From: Desulfomonile tiedjei
GTDB lineage: Bacteria > Desulfobacterota > Desulfomonilia > Desulfomonilales > Desulfomonilaceae
DNA length: 64,000 bases
Reading direction: 5' to 3'
Assembly (NCBI GenBank): GCA_016212925.1
Contig: JACRDF010000015.1
Span: forward strand, 186,001-250,000
A model generated the notes under the pieces. The model saw only the letters and a list, made by a program, of their open reading frames with translations. It ran no database searches and was not told where the DNA came from. Made by a program: the position numbers and the translations under genes. Positions 17,452-25,286 of this stretch are shown in pieces. Within the stretch, counting starts at the first letter, position 1. Every line of letters starts with the position of its first letter.

Positions 17452-18048
17452 TCAGTCTCCAGGGAAATGCTTTTCAATAAGGTCCGCAACTTCTCGCAGC
17501 CAATCTTCGCGCTGCTCCGGCGTGCTGGTGACGATCACGGTAAACATTCTCCGGTGAAAGTTCCTTACTCCGCAAAGATCGAAGATGCAGTTCTTCCACA
17601 GAGTTTCCAGCGGATCTCCGAAGGCTTCCAGCTCCCGGCTCATGGATGTGTTGGAGGTATTCAATACGATTGCTGCCTTGGCTTTTAGCAATCCGACAGG
17701 AATTCCTTCTCCAGCGTCTCCCTCCTGGAATTCATAGGCCACTCCCGGTCGAAAAACCCTGTCGACCCATCCTTTCAGAATGGCAGGCGGTTGCCCCCAC
17801 CAGTTGGGATGAACGATCGCGATGCCTTCCGCGGCGGAGAGTTCTGCACAGTGTTTCTCGATTGCCTGGTCCAGAGAAGCACCTTTCGGGGTCTCGCCTT
17901 CCAACAGGATCGGATCAAAGGCTTCCTTATAGAGATCATGAAATATGACCTCATGCCGGTTGCTTCGCAAGGTCCGGACAACCGTGTCTGCAATAGCCTT
18001 GTTGAAGCTTGTTTCACCGGGATGTGCATAGATGACCAGAATGTTCAT
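17452..18048 (-). CDS. NAD(P)H-dependent flavin oxidoreductase (flavodoxin-like fold, NQO1/MdaB family)
   Basis: 198-residue cytoplasmic quinone-reductase-like protein. It starts MNILVIYAHPGETSFNKAIAD, the typical FMN/FAD phosphate loop of this family, and contains the FVHPNWWGQPPAILKGWVDRV-like segment (IVHPNWWGQPPAILKGW) and the Gly-rich VLNTSNTSMS region. These proteins reduce quinones or other electrophiles by two electrons. It stands alone on the minus strand next to a small membrane protein. No regulation is visible. Confidence 0.9.
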   Translation of the reverse strand: MNILVIYAHPGETSFNKAIADTVVRTLRSNRHEVIFHDLYKEAFDPILLEGETPKGASLDQAIEKHCAELSAAEGIAIVHPNWWGQPPAILKGWVDRVFRPGVAYEFQEGDAGEGIPVGLLKAKAAIVLNTSNTSMSRELEAFGDPLETLWKNCIFDLCGVRNFHRRMFTVIVTSTPEQREDWLREVADLIEKHFPGD

Positions 18049-18132
18049 AAGTATCAGTCCTCTCCGCGGTAGGACCCAAAGCCTGAACCGCCGGTGTTTC
18101 GCACCTGTTACCCTGCCTGGCAGAAGCCCAGA

Positions 18133-18681
18133 CTATAGACCTCTGTGGGACTCAGGCATAATCCCTTCAAGCGCGTGTGCGAGTTCCTCAGGTTTCCGCG
18201 AACCTACAAGCAGATGCCTGCCCTTGATTAACTCGAGCTTCACGCCTCTGTTGCCGCTGACGTTATAAGCGTTGCCATGCCAGCCGTATCTTATGCCCCA
18301 CCCGCCGTATTCAAGAATAGGCCGGTACGTTACGACAGTAAATCTCCTTACCTTCTCCAGCGGTATCCTCTTGAAGGAAAAGTGCAGCGGGTAGAATCGA
18401 ATGTACAGACCGTCCTCTCTAACTTCCGTTATCAATTTCATAGCGTACAAAAGATAGGCTGTGCCTCCCATTACCAGAACACCAGCTGCCAGGGCCAACA
18501 GAGCCACACCCTGAGACCTTCCTGCCCCGGACGGCGCCGGGGTCTTGAGCACCATCACGGCGGCCCATCCGCAGGTAGCAACGGTCACGGCAAGAACTGC
18601 AATCATAATGACCCATACATAGGGCTGCCGAAACTCTTGGATCTCTCGAAAGATCACTCTGTTCGGGTCGGAATATTTCAT
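18133..18681 (-). CDS. Small membrane protein with PH-like C-terminal domain
   Basis: 182 residues. Two hydrophobic segments (about 20-45 and 60-85) are followed by a soluble beta-rich tail (LITEVREDGLYIRFYPLHFSFKRI and a GIRYGWHGNAYNVSGNRGVKLEL region) that resembles bacterial PH-like domains; DUF6141 is a possible family name, but I cannot confirm it. No catalytic motif is seen. It is transcribed divergently from the alpha/beta hydrolase at 18799. Confidence 0.7.
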   Translation of the reverse strand: MKYSDPNRVIFREIQEFRQPYVWVIMIAVLAVTVATCGWAAVMVLKTPAPSGAGRSQGVALLALAAGVLVMGGTAYLLYAMKLITEVREDGLYIRFYPLHFSFKRIPLEKVRRFTVVTYRPILEYGGWGIRYGWHGNAYNVSGNRGVKLELIKGRHLLVGSRKPEELAHALEGIMPESHRGL

Positions 18682-18798
18682 CTTTCGCCTCTCGGAGCGC
18701 TGTAAACGGTTGAGAGCCGGTCCCTAATCAGATATCATGGCGCAGCTCGGATCGAATTATACCTATTGCCGTCAACAGGGTCGAGAGCGAGATTTAAA

Positions 18799-19584
18799 AT
18801 GAACCTCACCGGCGACATGTTGAACCGATTCATAGAAAGTCAGATATTCTTTCCCGACCCGTTTCTGATCTGCACGCCCGCAGAGGTGCAGCTCGATTAT
18901 GAGGACGTTTGGTTTGTAACAACCGACGGCATTCGCCTCCACGGCTGGCTGGTTCCCTCGGAAGAGAACTCGCCTCTTATGCTGTTCTGCCACGGCAATG
19001 CAGGGAACGTGTCCCATCGCGTGGACAATATTCGCCGGTTACACGATATTGGGATCAGCGTGTTCATTTTTGATTATCGCGGGTACGGGCAGAGCAGCGG
19101 CCGAATAACCGAAGCCGGCTTTTATCTTGATGCCGAGGCTGCTTACCGCGAAGCTCGGAAGTACGTGAACCGGGGGCACCTCAAACTCGTCATATTCGGC
19201 AGATCGCTCGGCGGCATCGCAGCGGTCCATCTGGGCGCTCAACATAACGCTCCCGGCCTTATACTTGAATCAACCTTCACGCACATGGCCGCGATGGCCG
19301 CGGTGCATTTTCCGTTGCCCGTTCCGGGGAAGCTCCTTCAAAACAGGCTGAATGCGTTGGAGAAGATCCCCCGCGTAAAGGCCTCGATTCTCTTTTTCCA
19401 CGGAGACCTCGACACGATAGTCCCTATTGACCTGGGGCGTGAACTCTTCAACGCGGCAACAGCCTCGAAGGAATTCGTCACCATTGCAGGGGCCGGACAT
19501 AATGATACTTATTTTGTAGGCGGGCGAGAATATTTTGACAAGATAAGAAGTTTCATTGAATCTTTGCCTGCTGAGGCTGTTTGA
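18799..19584 (+). CDS. Alpha/beta hydrolase (Bem46/ABHD13-like)
   Basis: About 261 residues from the ATG at 18799, which I prefer over the TTG at 18766. It has an oxyanion-hole region MLFCHGNAGNVSHRV, DYRGYGQSSG, the nucleophile elbow FGRSLGG, an acid residue in FFHGDLDTIVP and the catalytic His in AGAGHND. It is a serine hydrolase, probably esterase-like. There is no signal peptide, but the N-terminal stretch is somewhat hydrophobic. Its end overlaps the open frame of the following membrane protein only if that protein uses an upstream start. Confidence 0.9.
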   Translation: MNLTGDMLNRFIESQIFFPDPFLICTPAEVQLDYEDVWFVTTDGIRLHGWLVPSEENSPLMLFCHGNAGNVSHRVDNIRRLHDIGISVFIFDYRGYGQSSGRITEAGFYLDAEAAYREARKYVNRGHLKLVIFGRSLGGIAAVHLGAQHNAPGLILESTFTHMAAMAAVHFPLPVPGKLLQNRLNALEKIPRVKASILFFHGDLDTIVPIDLGRELFNAATASKEFVTIAGAGHNDTYFVGGREYFDKIRSFIESLPAEAV

Positions 19585-19631
19585 ACCGTATCATGGGTTA
19601 CCGAGGCAACCCTTTTCACGAGGGGGGTGTA

Positions 19632-20066
19632 ATGAAGGATTTTCTGAAAGACGTGTCGTTGACCTATGCCGCAGGTAGTGTGGGCGCTCTGGCCAACAGC
19701 CTGGCCGCGTGGCTTTTCGGTATTTTGGGGATCACGGCCGCTCTCGGCGTCCAATCAGCTCCTGCATTGACCGCGGGTTTTCTGTATCCTCGCCTTGTGT
19801 GGGGAGGCCTGTGGGGATTCCTGTTCCTCTTGCCCTTTCTCAAAGGTTCGGTGGTGGCGCGGGGTATCATCTACAGCCTGGGGCCGACGGCTGTGCAATT
19901 GCTGGTGGTTTTTCCTTTCAAGCTCGGAAAAGGATGGCTGGGTTTGGAACTGGGCACCCTGATGCCGCTGTTCGTTATTTTGTTCAATATTGTGTGGGGC
20001 CTCTGCACTGCGGGTTGGCTGGTCCTTCTCGATGAAAAGGGGTCAAGTCATAGTGCAAGGCATTGA
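19632..20066 (+). CDS. Small integral membrane protein, unknown function
   Basis: About 144 residues from the ATG at 19632, which follows an AGGGGGG ribosome site; an upstream start at 19581 is less likely. Four hydrophobic helices are evident (AAGSVGALANSLAAWLFGI, the TAGFLYPRLVWGGLWGFLF region, an LGPTAVQLLVVFPF segment and an FVILFNIVWGLCTAGWLVLL-like tail). I do not recognise a family. It lies 48 bases after the hydrolase and may be co-transcribed. Confidence 0.75.
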   Translation: MKDFLKDVSLTYAAGSVGALANSLAAWLFGILGITAALGVQSAPALTAGFLYPRLVWGGLWGFLFLLPFLKGSVVARGIIYSLGPTAVQLLVVFPFKLGKGWLGLELGTLMPLFVILFNIVWGLCTAGWLVLLDEKGSSHSARH

Positions 20067-20259
20067 ATTTCGCGCAACGGCTGTCTTGAAACCCAGCTTA
20101 GACCAATGCGCGGTCAAACAATGAATATCCCGTTGAATCACACACGGACCTGGCAAAGCCCAGGTCCGTGGCACCCGGGAATCAATCCCTGCTAACATTC
20201 CAGAATTCCTATGAAAACGTCTCGAAGGCAACCGGCAAGATGCCGGCGCTACAGGAACA

Positions 20260-20390
20260 ATACCAATGCGCTTTCGTACCAGTGAACATGGCGGGCTTCC
20301 CGCGTCCCGCAGGACCGCCACCACATTATGGTAGCGGCCGGCGTCCCTGCCGGCCATTGCTGAAGTCACTTCTTTGAAGGCAAATCGGTA
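20260..20390 (-). repeat. Dispersed ATACCAATGCGC element, copy A
   Basis: About 131 bases that match, in inverted orientation and with only scattered differences, the element at 49061-49192. Its left terminus is ATACCAATGCGCTTTCGTAC. The opposite terminus is degenerate (TTCAAGGCAAATCGGTAA-like in place of the consensus). The inner part includes a GCCGGCGTCCCTGCCGGC hairpin. It is non-coding and is probably a miniature transposable element. Confidence 0.75.
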
Positions 20391-20524
20391 ACTGAATCAT
20401 GCACTTGGCAAATAAGAGGCTGCTAGCTGGTCATCATCCAGAGCTGCATCTCCAATTCCTGTACGGCGCGCATGGCGTGCGCCCGTATTAGGGCGACCAC
20501 CGGTCGCCCCTACAGGAGCAGGCG

Positions 20525-20704
20525 ATGAGAAACAAGCACGGATACCATGTGGTCGGCGCTATGATTTCCGCGAAAGTGAAGCATTATTTGCATAGTGAAC
20601 CATTCCGATCGGTAGAAGACTTCCTTAAACAGGTCACTACGCGCGGACGCTTCGAATCCCGGAAGGTCCTTGTCGTGCGATCTTGTCACCGATCCACCGA
20701 TTGA
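20525..20704 (+). CDS. Possible 59-residue hypothetical protein
   Basis: An ATG at 20525 lies six bases after AGGAGC and opens 59 codons ending TGA at 20704. The product is basic with a helical middle (ISAKVKHYLHSEPFRSVEDF) and no known motif. It sits 31 bases upstream of iorA. Codon use looks plausible, but there is no homology evidence, so it may be chance. Confidence 0.25.
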   Translation: MRNKHGYHVVGAMISAKVKHYLHSEPFRSVEDFLKQVTTRGRFESRKVLVVRSCHRSTD

Positions 20705-20735
20705 CAGTTTTTGACCCCTAAGGTAAGAAAAAACC

Positions 20736-22562
20736 ATGACACAACAAAATAATCCCGATGTCAGGTTCCTCATGGGGAATGAGGCCATCGGGCGGGGTAT
20801 TGTCGAAGCCGGCTGCACCGTGGCAGCAGCTTATCCCGGTACTCCGTCGTCCGAAGTCCTTGAATCCCTCGTCCGCTGGAAAAAAGAGCTTAACCATCCT
20901 ATTTACGTGGAGTGGTCCGTAAACGAGAAGGTAGCGTTCGAGGTTGCTTACGGCGCTTCTCTTGGCGGAGTACGCGCTGCTGCTGCCATGAAAATGGTCG
21001 GGCTCAACGTCGCGTCGGACCCGTTTCTGAGCGCAGCTTACCTGGGGATTCGAGGCGGATTGGTCGTGGTGGTGGCGGACGATCCAGGGCCTCATTCCAG
21101 CCAGACGGAACAGGACAGCCGATTTTTCGCATGGTTCGCCAAAGTTCCGGTTTTGGACCCTGGAACTCCCGCGGAGGCCCTGGAAATGACCCTGCGGGCC
21201 TTCGAACTCTCGGAGAAGTACCAGGTGCCGGTTCTGTTGAGGCCGTGTTTAAGGGTGTGCCATGCTCGGCAAAACGTCTCTCTGAATACTCCGCGGCCGG
21301 CGGCATACGTGGGCCCGTTCAAGAAGGACTGGACTCGTTGGGCCGCCATACCGAAATACAGGCTGAAGCTTCACGGGGAATTGAACGAGAAGCTGGCACG
21401 AATTGAACGAGAAGAACCCGCAGCTAGTCCTGTCCTCCTTAATGAGGGAGCGGGCAACTCCATCGCGCTGGTTACCTCAGGATCGGTATCCTCGCATGTT
21501 CGCGACATAGTAGCCTCTGACGAACGACTCCAAGGCATAGACGTGTACAAGGTCGACCTGCCCTTCCCTGCAAATCGGGACGCGCTTCAAAAAATAGTGG
21601 ACGAGCATGAACGGACCCTCGTGGTGGAAGAAACCTACCCCGTTTTGGAATTGCAGATAAAGGATAGGCGAAAGGTCACGGGTAGGCTTTCGGGCGATGT
21701 GCCTTCGCAGGGCGAACTCCTGCCCGAGCTTGTGGAAGAGATTGTTCTCCGGGTTTGCGGGAAGGAACCTGTCCTGCGGGAAGCCCCTGTTGTCAAGCCA
21801 AGGCGCCCTTCCCTGTGTCCCGGCTGTCCGCACAGGCCCGCGTTCTACACGATGCGCCAGGTGTTCGACCAGGCTGTTTATACCGGAGATATCGGTTGCT
21901 ACACACTGGGAATAAATATGGGCGCTGTGGATACGTGCCTCTGTATGGGGGCTTCCATAGGCATGGCAGGCGGTATGTCCAGGGCGCCGTTCACCGAGGG
22001 ACAGACAAGGGTTGTGGCTACCATCGGTGATTCGACGTTTTACCACGCGGGCGTTCCGGCTCTGGTCAATGCCGTCCATACGCGGGCGCGATTTGTCCTG
22101 GTCATCATGGACAACAACATCACCGCGATGACCGGCGGCCAGCCTACCCCTGCGCAGGATTTCTTGGCCGACGGATCGCCGGGAGTCGCCGTTGACATGG
22201 AGCGGCTGGTTCGAGGTTGCGGCGTCGACTTCCTGGAAATCGCAGATCCGTATGACGCCGAAGGGATGAAGCAGATTCTGGAGAAGGCCAGGAGCTACGC
22301 GTTTGATGATGATAAAGGCGTTGCAGTTGTCATAACCCGCCGCCCGTGTGTGCGGGCCCCTAAAGTTGAGCTGCCTTCCGACAGATTCGAGATCGGCGAA
22401 GCCTGTGACCTCTGCATGAGCTGCCTCAGAGACCTTGAATGCCCTGCGTTTCATTACGTGAAGAGCGAAAAAAGAATGGAGATCGATGCAGACCTCTGTG
22501 CAGGATGCGGGTTCTGCGTACAAGTATGTCCTTCACAGGCTATCAAGGCAAAAGGGGCCTGA
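20736..22562 (+). CDS. iorA: Indolepyruvate:ferredoxin oxidoreductase, alpha subunit
   Basis: 608-residue ThDP- and Fe-S-containing subunit that oxidatively decarboxylates aryl pyruvates (or, in reverse, reductively carboxylates aryl acetyl-CoAs) with ferredoxin. The N-terminal pyrimidine-binding domain begins FLMGNEAIGRGIVEAGCTVA. The PP domain carries SLCPGCPHRPAF and GDSTFYHAG with DNNITAMTGGQ. The C-terminal ferredoxin domain has two clusters: Cys557, 560, 563 and 569, and Cys588, 591, 594 and 598. Length matches IorA. iorB follows after two bases, so the heterodimer is co-translated. It is common in anaerobes for amino acid fermentation or aryl-CoA metabolism. Confidence 0.95.
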   Translation: MTQQNNPDVRFLMGNEAIGRGIVEAGCTVAAAYPGTPSSEVLESLVRWKKELNHPIYVEWSVNEKVAFEVAYGASLGGVRAAAAMKMVGLNVASDPFLSAAYLGIRGGLVVVVADDPGPHSSQTEQDSRFFAWFAKVPVLDPGTPAEALEMTLRAFELSEKYQVPVLLRPCLRVCHARQNVSLNTPRPAAYVGPFKKDWTRWAAIPKYRLKLHGELNEKLARIEREEPAASPVLLNEGAGNSIALVTSGSVSSHVRDIVASDERLQGIDVYKVDLPFPANRDALQKIVDEHERTLVVEETYPVLELQIKDRRKVTGRLSGDVPSQGELLPELVEEIVLRVCGKEPVLREAPVVKPRRPSLCPGCPHRPAFYTMRQVFDQAVYTGDIGCYTLGINMGAVDTCLCMGASIGMAGGMSRAPFTEGQTRVVATIGDSTFYHAGVPALVNAVHTRARFVLVIMDNNITAMTGGQPTPAQDFLADGSPGVAVDMERLVRGCGVDFLEIADPYDAEGMKQILEKARSYAFDDDKGVAVVITRRPCVRAPKVELPSDRFEIGEACDLCMSCLRDLECPAFHYVKSEKRMEIDADLCAGCGFCVQVCPSQAIKAKGA

Positions 22563-22564
22563 CT

Positions 22565-23074
22565 ATGGCTGAATTGATTTTGTGCGGCAGAGGAGGTCAG
22601 GGGATTGTGTTCCTGACACGGCAAATCGGACAGGTCCTATCTGCGAAAGGGCTGAATGTGGTGTCCTCCGAAACTCACGGCATGGCGGTGCGCGGGGGGT
22701 CGATCAACAGCCACCTCAGGATCGGAGGGTTCTTTTCTCCGCTGATCCGAGCGGGGCACGCGGACTTCCTGATTTCTTTGGACGCCACAGAAACCGATAA
22801 TAACAAGCATTACCTGAAGCCGGGCGGCTTGATCGTGGAGAATTCAACTCTGGCCGAAGAGCCCGGGATCAAGCGAATCGACGCGGCCGGCCTGGCCAGG
22901 GAACTGGGGCGAGTTCAGCTTGAAAACGTTGTGCTTCTCGGGTACGCGGCTACTCTTGAAGGGTTTCCTGTGACTGTGGAGCAAATCCGCGGCCAGCTAA
23001 GCAAGGAACCGAGAGAACAGGTTCGGTCTCTTAATCTGAGAGCGCTGCAAGCCGGAGTAGACGCGGCGGCATAG
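22565..23074 (+). CDS. iorB: Indolepyruvate:ferredoxin oxidoreductase, beta subunit
   Basis: About 169 residues of the gamma-type domain of 2-oxoacid oxidoreductases. The start at 22565 (MAELILCGRGGQGIVFLTRQ) gives the standard IorB N-terminus with the GRGGQG loop; it lies two bases after the iorA stop, and in-frame sequence upstream of it overlaps iorA. SSETHGMAVRGGSINSHLRI is a further family signature. Confidence 0.94.
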   Translation: MAELILCGRGGQGIVFLTRQIGQVLSAKGLNVVSSETHGMAVRGGSINSHLRIGGFFSPLIRAGHADFLISLDATETDNNKHYLKPGGLIVENSTLAEEPGIKRIDAAGLARELGRVQLENVVLLGYAATLEGFPVTVEQIRGQLSKEPREQVRSLNLRALQAGVDAAA

Positions 23075-23251
23075 GGGTTGTATCGTGAAATCAGATGTGC
23101 GGGACACATTTTCCTCGCATCATGCCTGAAGACGTAAAACCTCGTTCAGGCAAGGGCGGATTGCCATGCGGAGGTTGCAGGTGGCCATTCTCCCCTTGAC
23201 CTGACCGGCTAAAAACCTTACCCTTTACTGAAGGTTCTTTTAGGAGGCGCC

Positions 23252-23512
23252 GTGGGGATTGAAGACGTACTTCTCGGGTTGGCGGATCGTGTTCTGGATT
23301 TCGACGAGGCATCCCTGGCCCAACTTCAGGAGAAGTATCTAAAGAAAGTTTCCGAGTTTTCGCCTACGCGAGACTGGGAACGGTCCATAGTGGTGTACTT
23401 TCTGATTAACTCGGTAAGGGTCAAGAACAAGATCTTTAATGAAAAAGTGAAGGGTTCGAGACCGCCGGAGCCCACTAAGCCATCAAAAAACCTGCTTAAA
23501 GTAGTCAAGTAG
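23252..23512 (+). CDS. Small hypothetical protein
   Basis: 86 residues from a GTG start at 23252 behind a strong TAGGAGG site. The product is mostly helical with charged residues (LADRVLDFDEASLAQLQEKY, then a RDWERSIVVYFLINSVRVKN segment) and a Lys/Pro-rich tail. There is no signal peptide or membrane segment. I do not recognise a family; regulator or structural roles are both possible. It stands between iorB and the Gln-rich protein. Confidence 0.6.
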   Translation: MGIEDVLLGLADRVLDFDEASLAQLQEKYLKKVSEFSPTRDWERSIVVYFLINSVRVKNKIFNEKVKGSRPPEPTKPSKNLLKVVK

Positions 23513-23595
23513 GTTGTTTGTCTGTAATTTGGGAAGAAGTAGGGCTAGTTATCTCTGAAGACGCAACTTCGAGGGAAAAGGCCTGCTTTTTCAGC

Positions 23596-23623
23596 TTGAT
23601 TTTGCTAGCAAAAAAGGTATAAT
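23596..23623 (+). promoter_or_regulatory. Sigma-70-like promoter
   Basis: TTGATT (-35) and TATAAT (-10, perfect consensus) are separated by 16 bases. The site lies about 125 bases upstream of the secreted Gln-rich protein gene on the same strand, leaving a leader of roughly 115 bases. It is the best promoter match I noticed in the window. Confidence 0.6.
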
Positions 23624-23747
23624 GTGAGTGGAAATGTCCAAGGCGGTAGGAATAGCTGTAGCTAGAACATATTAGATAAGCACGGACTAGGCGTGCTCGG
23701 CACAACAAATCCCCTGCCGGATTGCACGTGCCGAAAGGAGATTCGTC

Positions 23748-25160
23748 ATGCGAAAGATATGGGTGGTGCTGATAGTGACTGTCGCGGGATTGACGCTGAT
23801 GGTGGGTTCAGCTCCCGGGCAGTGGTCAGTACAGGGAGGTTCCGCTAATAGCGACGCATCTTCTTTAATGGAAACCCCCACAGGCAGCTTCGGCAGTCAG
23901 CCGAGCGTGTACTATCCGTACTGGCAGACTTACCTCGACAACCTGCAGCGAGAGGGAGGCTATCAATCCGTAACAGGCAGCTATCCCGGTTCCATGCCGG
24001 TGACCAGCTACTATCCGGCTTCCCCTTCCAGCGAGGCCACGTCGCCTCAGGCTACCAACCAAGCCGCCGGTATGTATTACAATCCGTCGGACTATTACTC
24101 GACTTATGGCGGGCAAGCTCCAGGCGGACAGGCGTATGCGCCACCTCAGGCTCCGCAGGGCTATCAGGCTCCGGCTGGTCAAACCTACTATCAGCAGGCT
24201 CCTGCCGCAGCCCCCCCGCAGGCCATGCAAGCGCCCCAGGGAACCACAGGCAAGAAAAAACGAGTAAGCGCGAAGCGCCAGGCAGCGGAAATCGCACAGC
24301 AGCAGGCGTACGCACAACAGCAGGCCTATGCGCAGCAACAGCAGGCGTATGCACAGCAACAGGCCTATCAGCAGGGTCAATATGCCCAGCCTGGCTACCA
24401 GCAGCAGCAAGGCGGTTACCCTGCAGGCTATCAACAGCAGGCCTACGGCCAGATGCAACCGCAAGCTGCTCAACCACAGCAGGCGGCAGGCCAAGACCCC
24501 TTGAGTTCGGACCCGATGGTCAGGTCCGCTCAGCAAAAGGCTTACGAGCGAGCAGTCGCGCGTCAGCGCGCGGCGGAACTGGCTGCACAGCAGCAGGCCG
24601 CTTCTCAGGAACTTCAGCAGGCCCAGCAAATGCTTCAAACTGCGCAGCAAAAAGCGGTCGAACAGGAGCGGCGACAGGCGGAGTTACGTGAGGAATACCA
24701 CAAGAAAGCTCTAGCGGAATCATACGAAGCCCTTCGAGCGGCCCAGCAAAGATACTATGAGTTAATGGGAGTTTCCGGTGAGAGTGGCCCCCCCGCAGGC
24801 GGTTACCAGGCAAGGGCGATGCCTCAAGCACAAGGCCAGCCTGCTCCTGCTCAGTACCCGCAACCGATGCAGCCCCAGCAGGCATATCCGCAGGCCGCGG
24901 CTGCCCCCGGACAAGCCTACCCCGCTCCCGGCCAGGGTTACCCGGCTACCGCAGCGGCCCCTGGAGCCCCTTTGCAAATCATGCCTTCTCAGCCATCCGG
25001 CCAAGCCACCCCTATACAGGTGCAACAGCAGCAACAGCCTGAAGGTGGCGGGTTGTGGTCCACCTTGAAGGAGATTTTCGCGCCGCCAACCACCAGCACA
25101 AGCGGCCCGTCCCCTCGCAGCATGATTGACAGGGACAAGTCTAGACATCATGCGGACTAA
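23748..25160 (+). CDS. Secreted Gln/Ala/Tyr-rich low-complexity protein
   Basis: 470 residues. A signal peptide occupies about residues 1-26 (IWVVLIVTVAGLTLMVGSAPG). The mature part is dominated by Gln, Ala, Tyr and Pro, with near-repeats such as QQAYAQQQAYAQQQQAYAQQ at about 185-205. A central Gln/Ala/Arg/Glu-rich stretch (about 260-345: QRAAELAAQQQAASQELQQA and following) has strong coiled-coil character. The C-terminus is Pro-rich. No enzymatic motif is seen. The composition is that of a prion-like or scaffold protein exported across the inner membrane. It has its own promoter (23596) and terminator (25190), so it is monocistronic. Function unknown. Confidence 0.85.
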   Translation: MRKIWVVLIVTVAGLTLMVGSAPGQWSVQGGSANSDASSLMETPTGSFGSQPSVYYPYWQTYLDNLQREGGYQSVTGSYPGSMPVTSYYPASPSSEATSPQATNQAAGMYYNPSDYYSTYGGQAPGGQAYAPPQAPQGYQAPAGQTYYQQAPAAAPPQAMQAPQGTTGKKKRVSAKRQAAEIAQQQAYAQQQAYAQQQQAYAQQQAYQQGQYAQPGYQQQQGGYPAGYQQQAYGQMQPQAAQPQQAAGQDPLSSDPMVRSAQQKAYERAVARQRAAELAAQQQAASQELQQAQQMLQTAQQKAVEQERRQAELREEYHKKALAESYEALRAAQQRYYELMGVSGESGPPAGGYQARAMPQAQGQPAPAQYPQPMQPQQAYPQAAAAPGQAYPAPGQGYPATAAAPGAPLQIMPSQPSGQATPIQVQQQQQPEGGGLWSTLKEIFAPPTTSTSGPSPRSMIDRDKSRHHAD

Positions 25161-25189
25161 GAAAAGCGGTCACATAGGATGGTGAAGTG

Positions 25190-25217
25190 AGTCCGGCCTA
25201 TGGCCGGACTTTTTATT
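25190..25217 (+). terminator. Rho-independent terminator
   Basis: A perfect nine-base-pair stem AGTCCGGCC/GGCCGGACT with a three-base loop is followed by TTTTTAT. It lies 30 bases after the stop codon of the Gln-rich secreted protein gene. Confidence 0.85.
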
Positions 25218-25286
25218 TGGATCCTGTTCAAGGTACAGCAAGTAGGCGCGCCCCATCACTCGGGTGACGAGGTTCGCCTAACGCGG

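Larger units (their letters stand above)
20067..20735. other. Intergenic region with hairpins, one dispersed repeat and a possible 59-codon ORF
   Basis: The left part carries a perfect 11-bp-stem hairpin around 20148-20171 (CACGGACCTGG with CCAGGTCCGTG). Then comes the dispersed element at 20260-20390. A GGGCGACC/GGTCGCCC hairpin lies around 20490-20511, and just after it is a short ORF (20525-20704) described separately. Nothing else is recognised before iorA. Confidence 0.6.

Noticed and set aside
21477-22523. Long minus-strand open frame (348 codons)
   Set aside because: It is entirely antisense to iorA, whose domain motifs are unambiguous; its product has no recognisable domain and reflects GC-biased codon positions.
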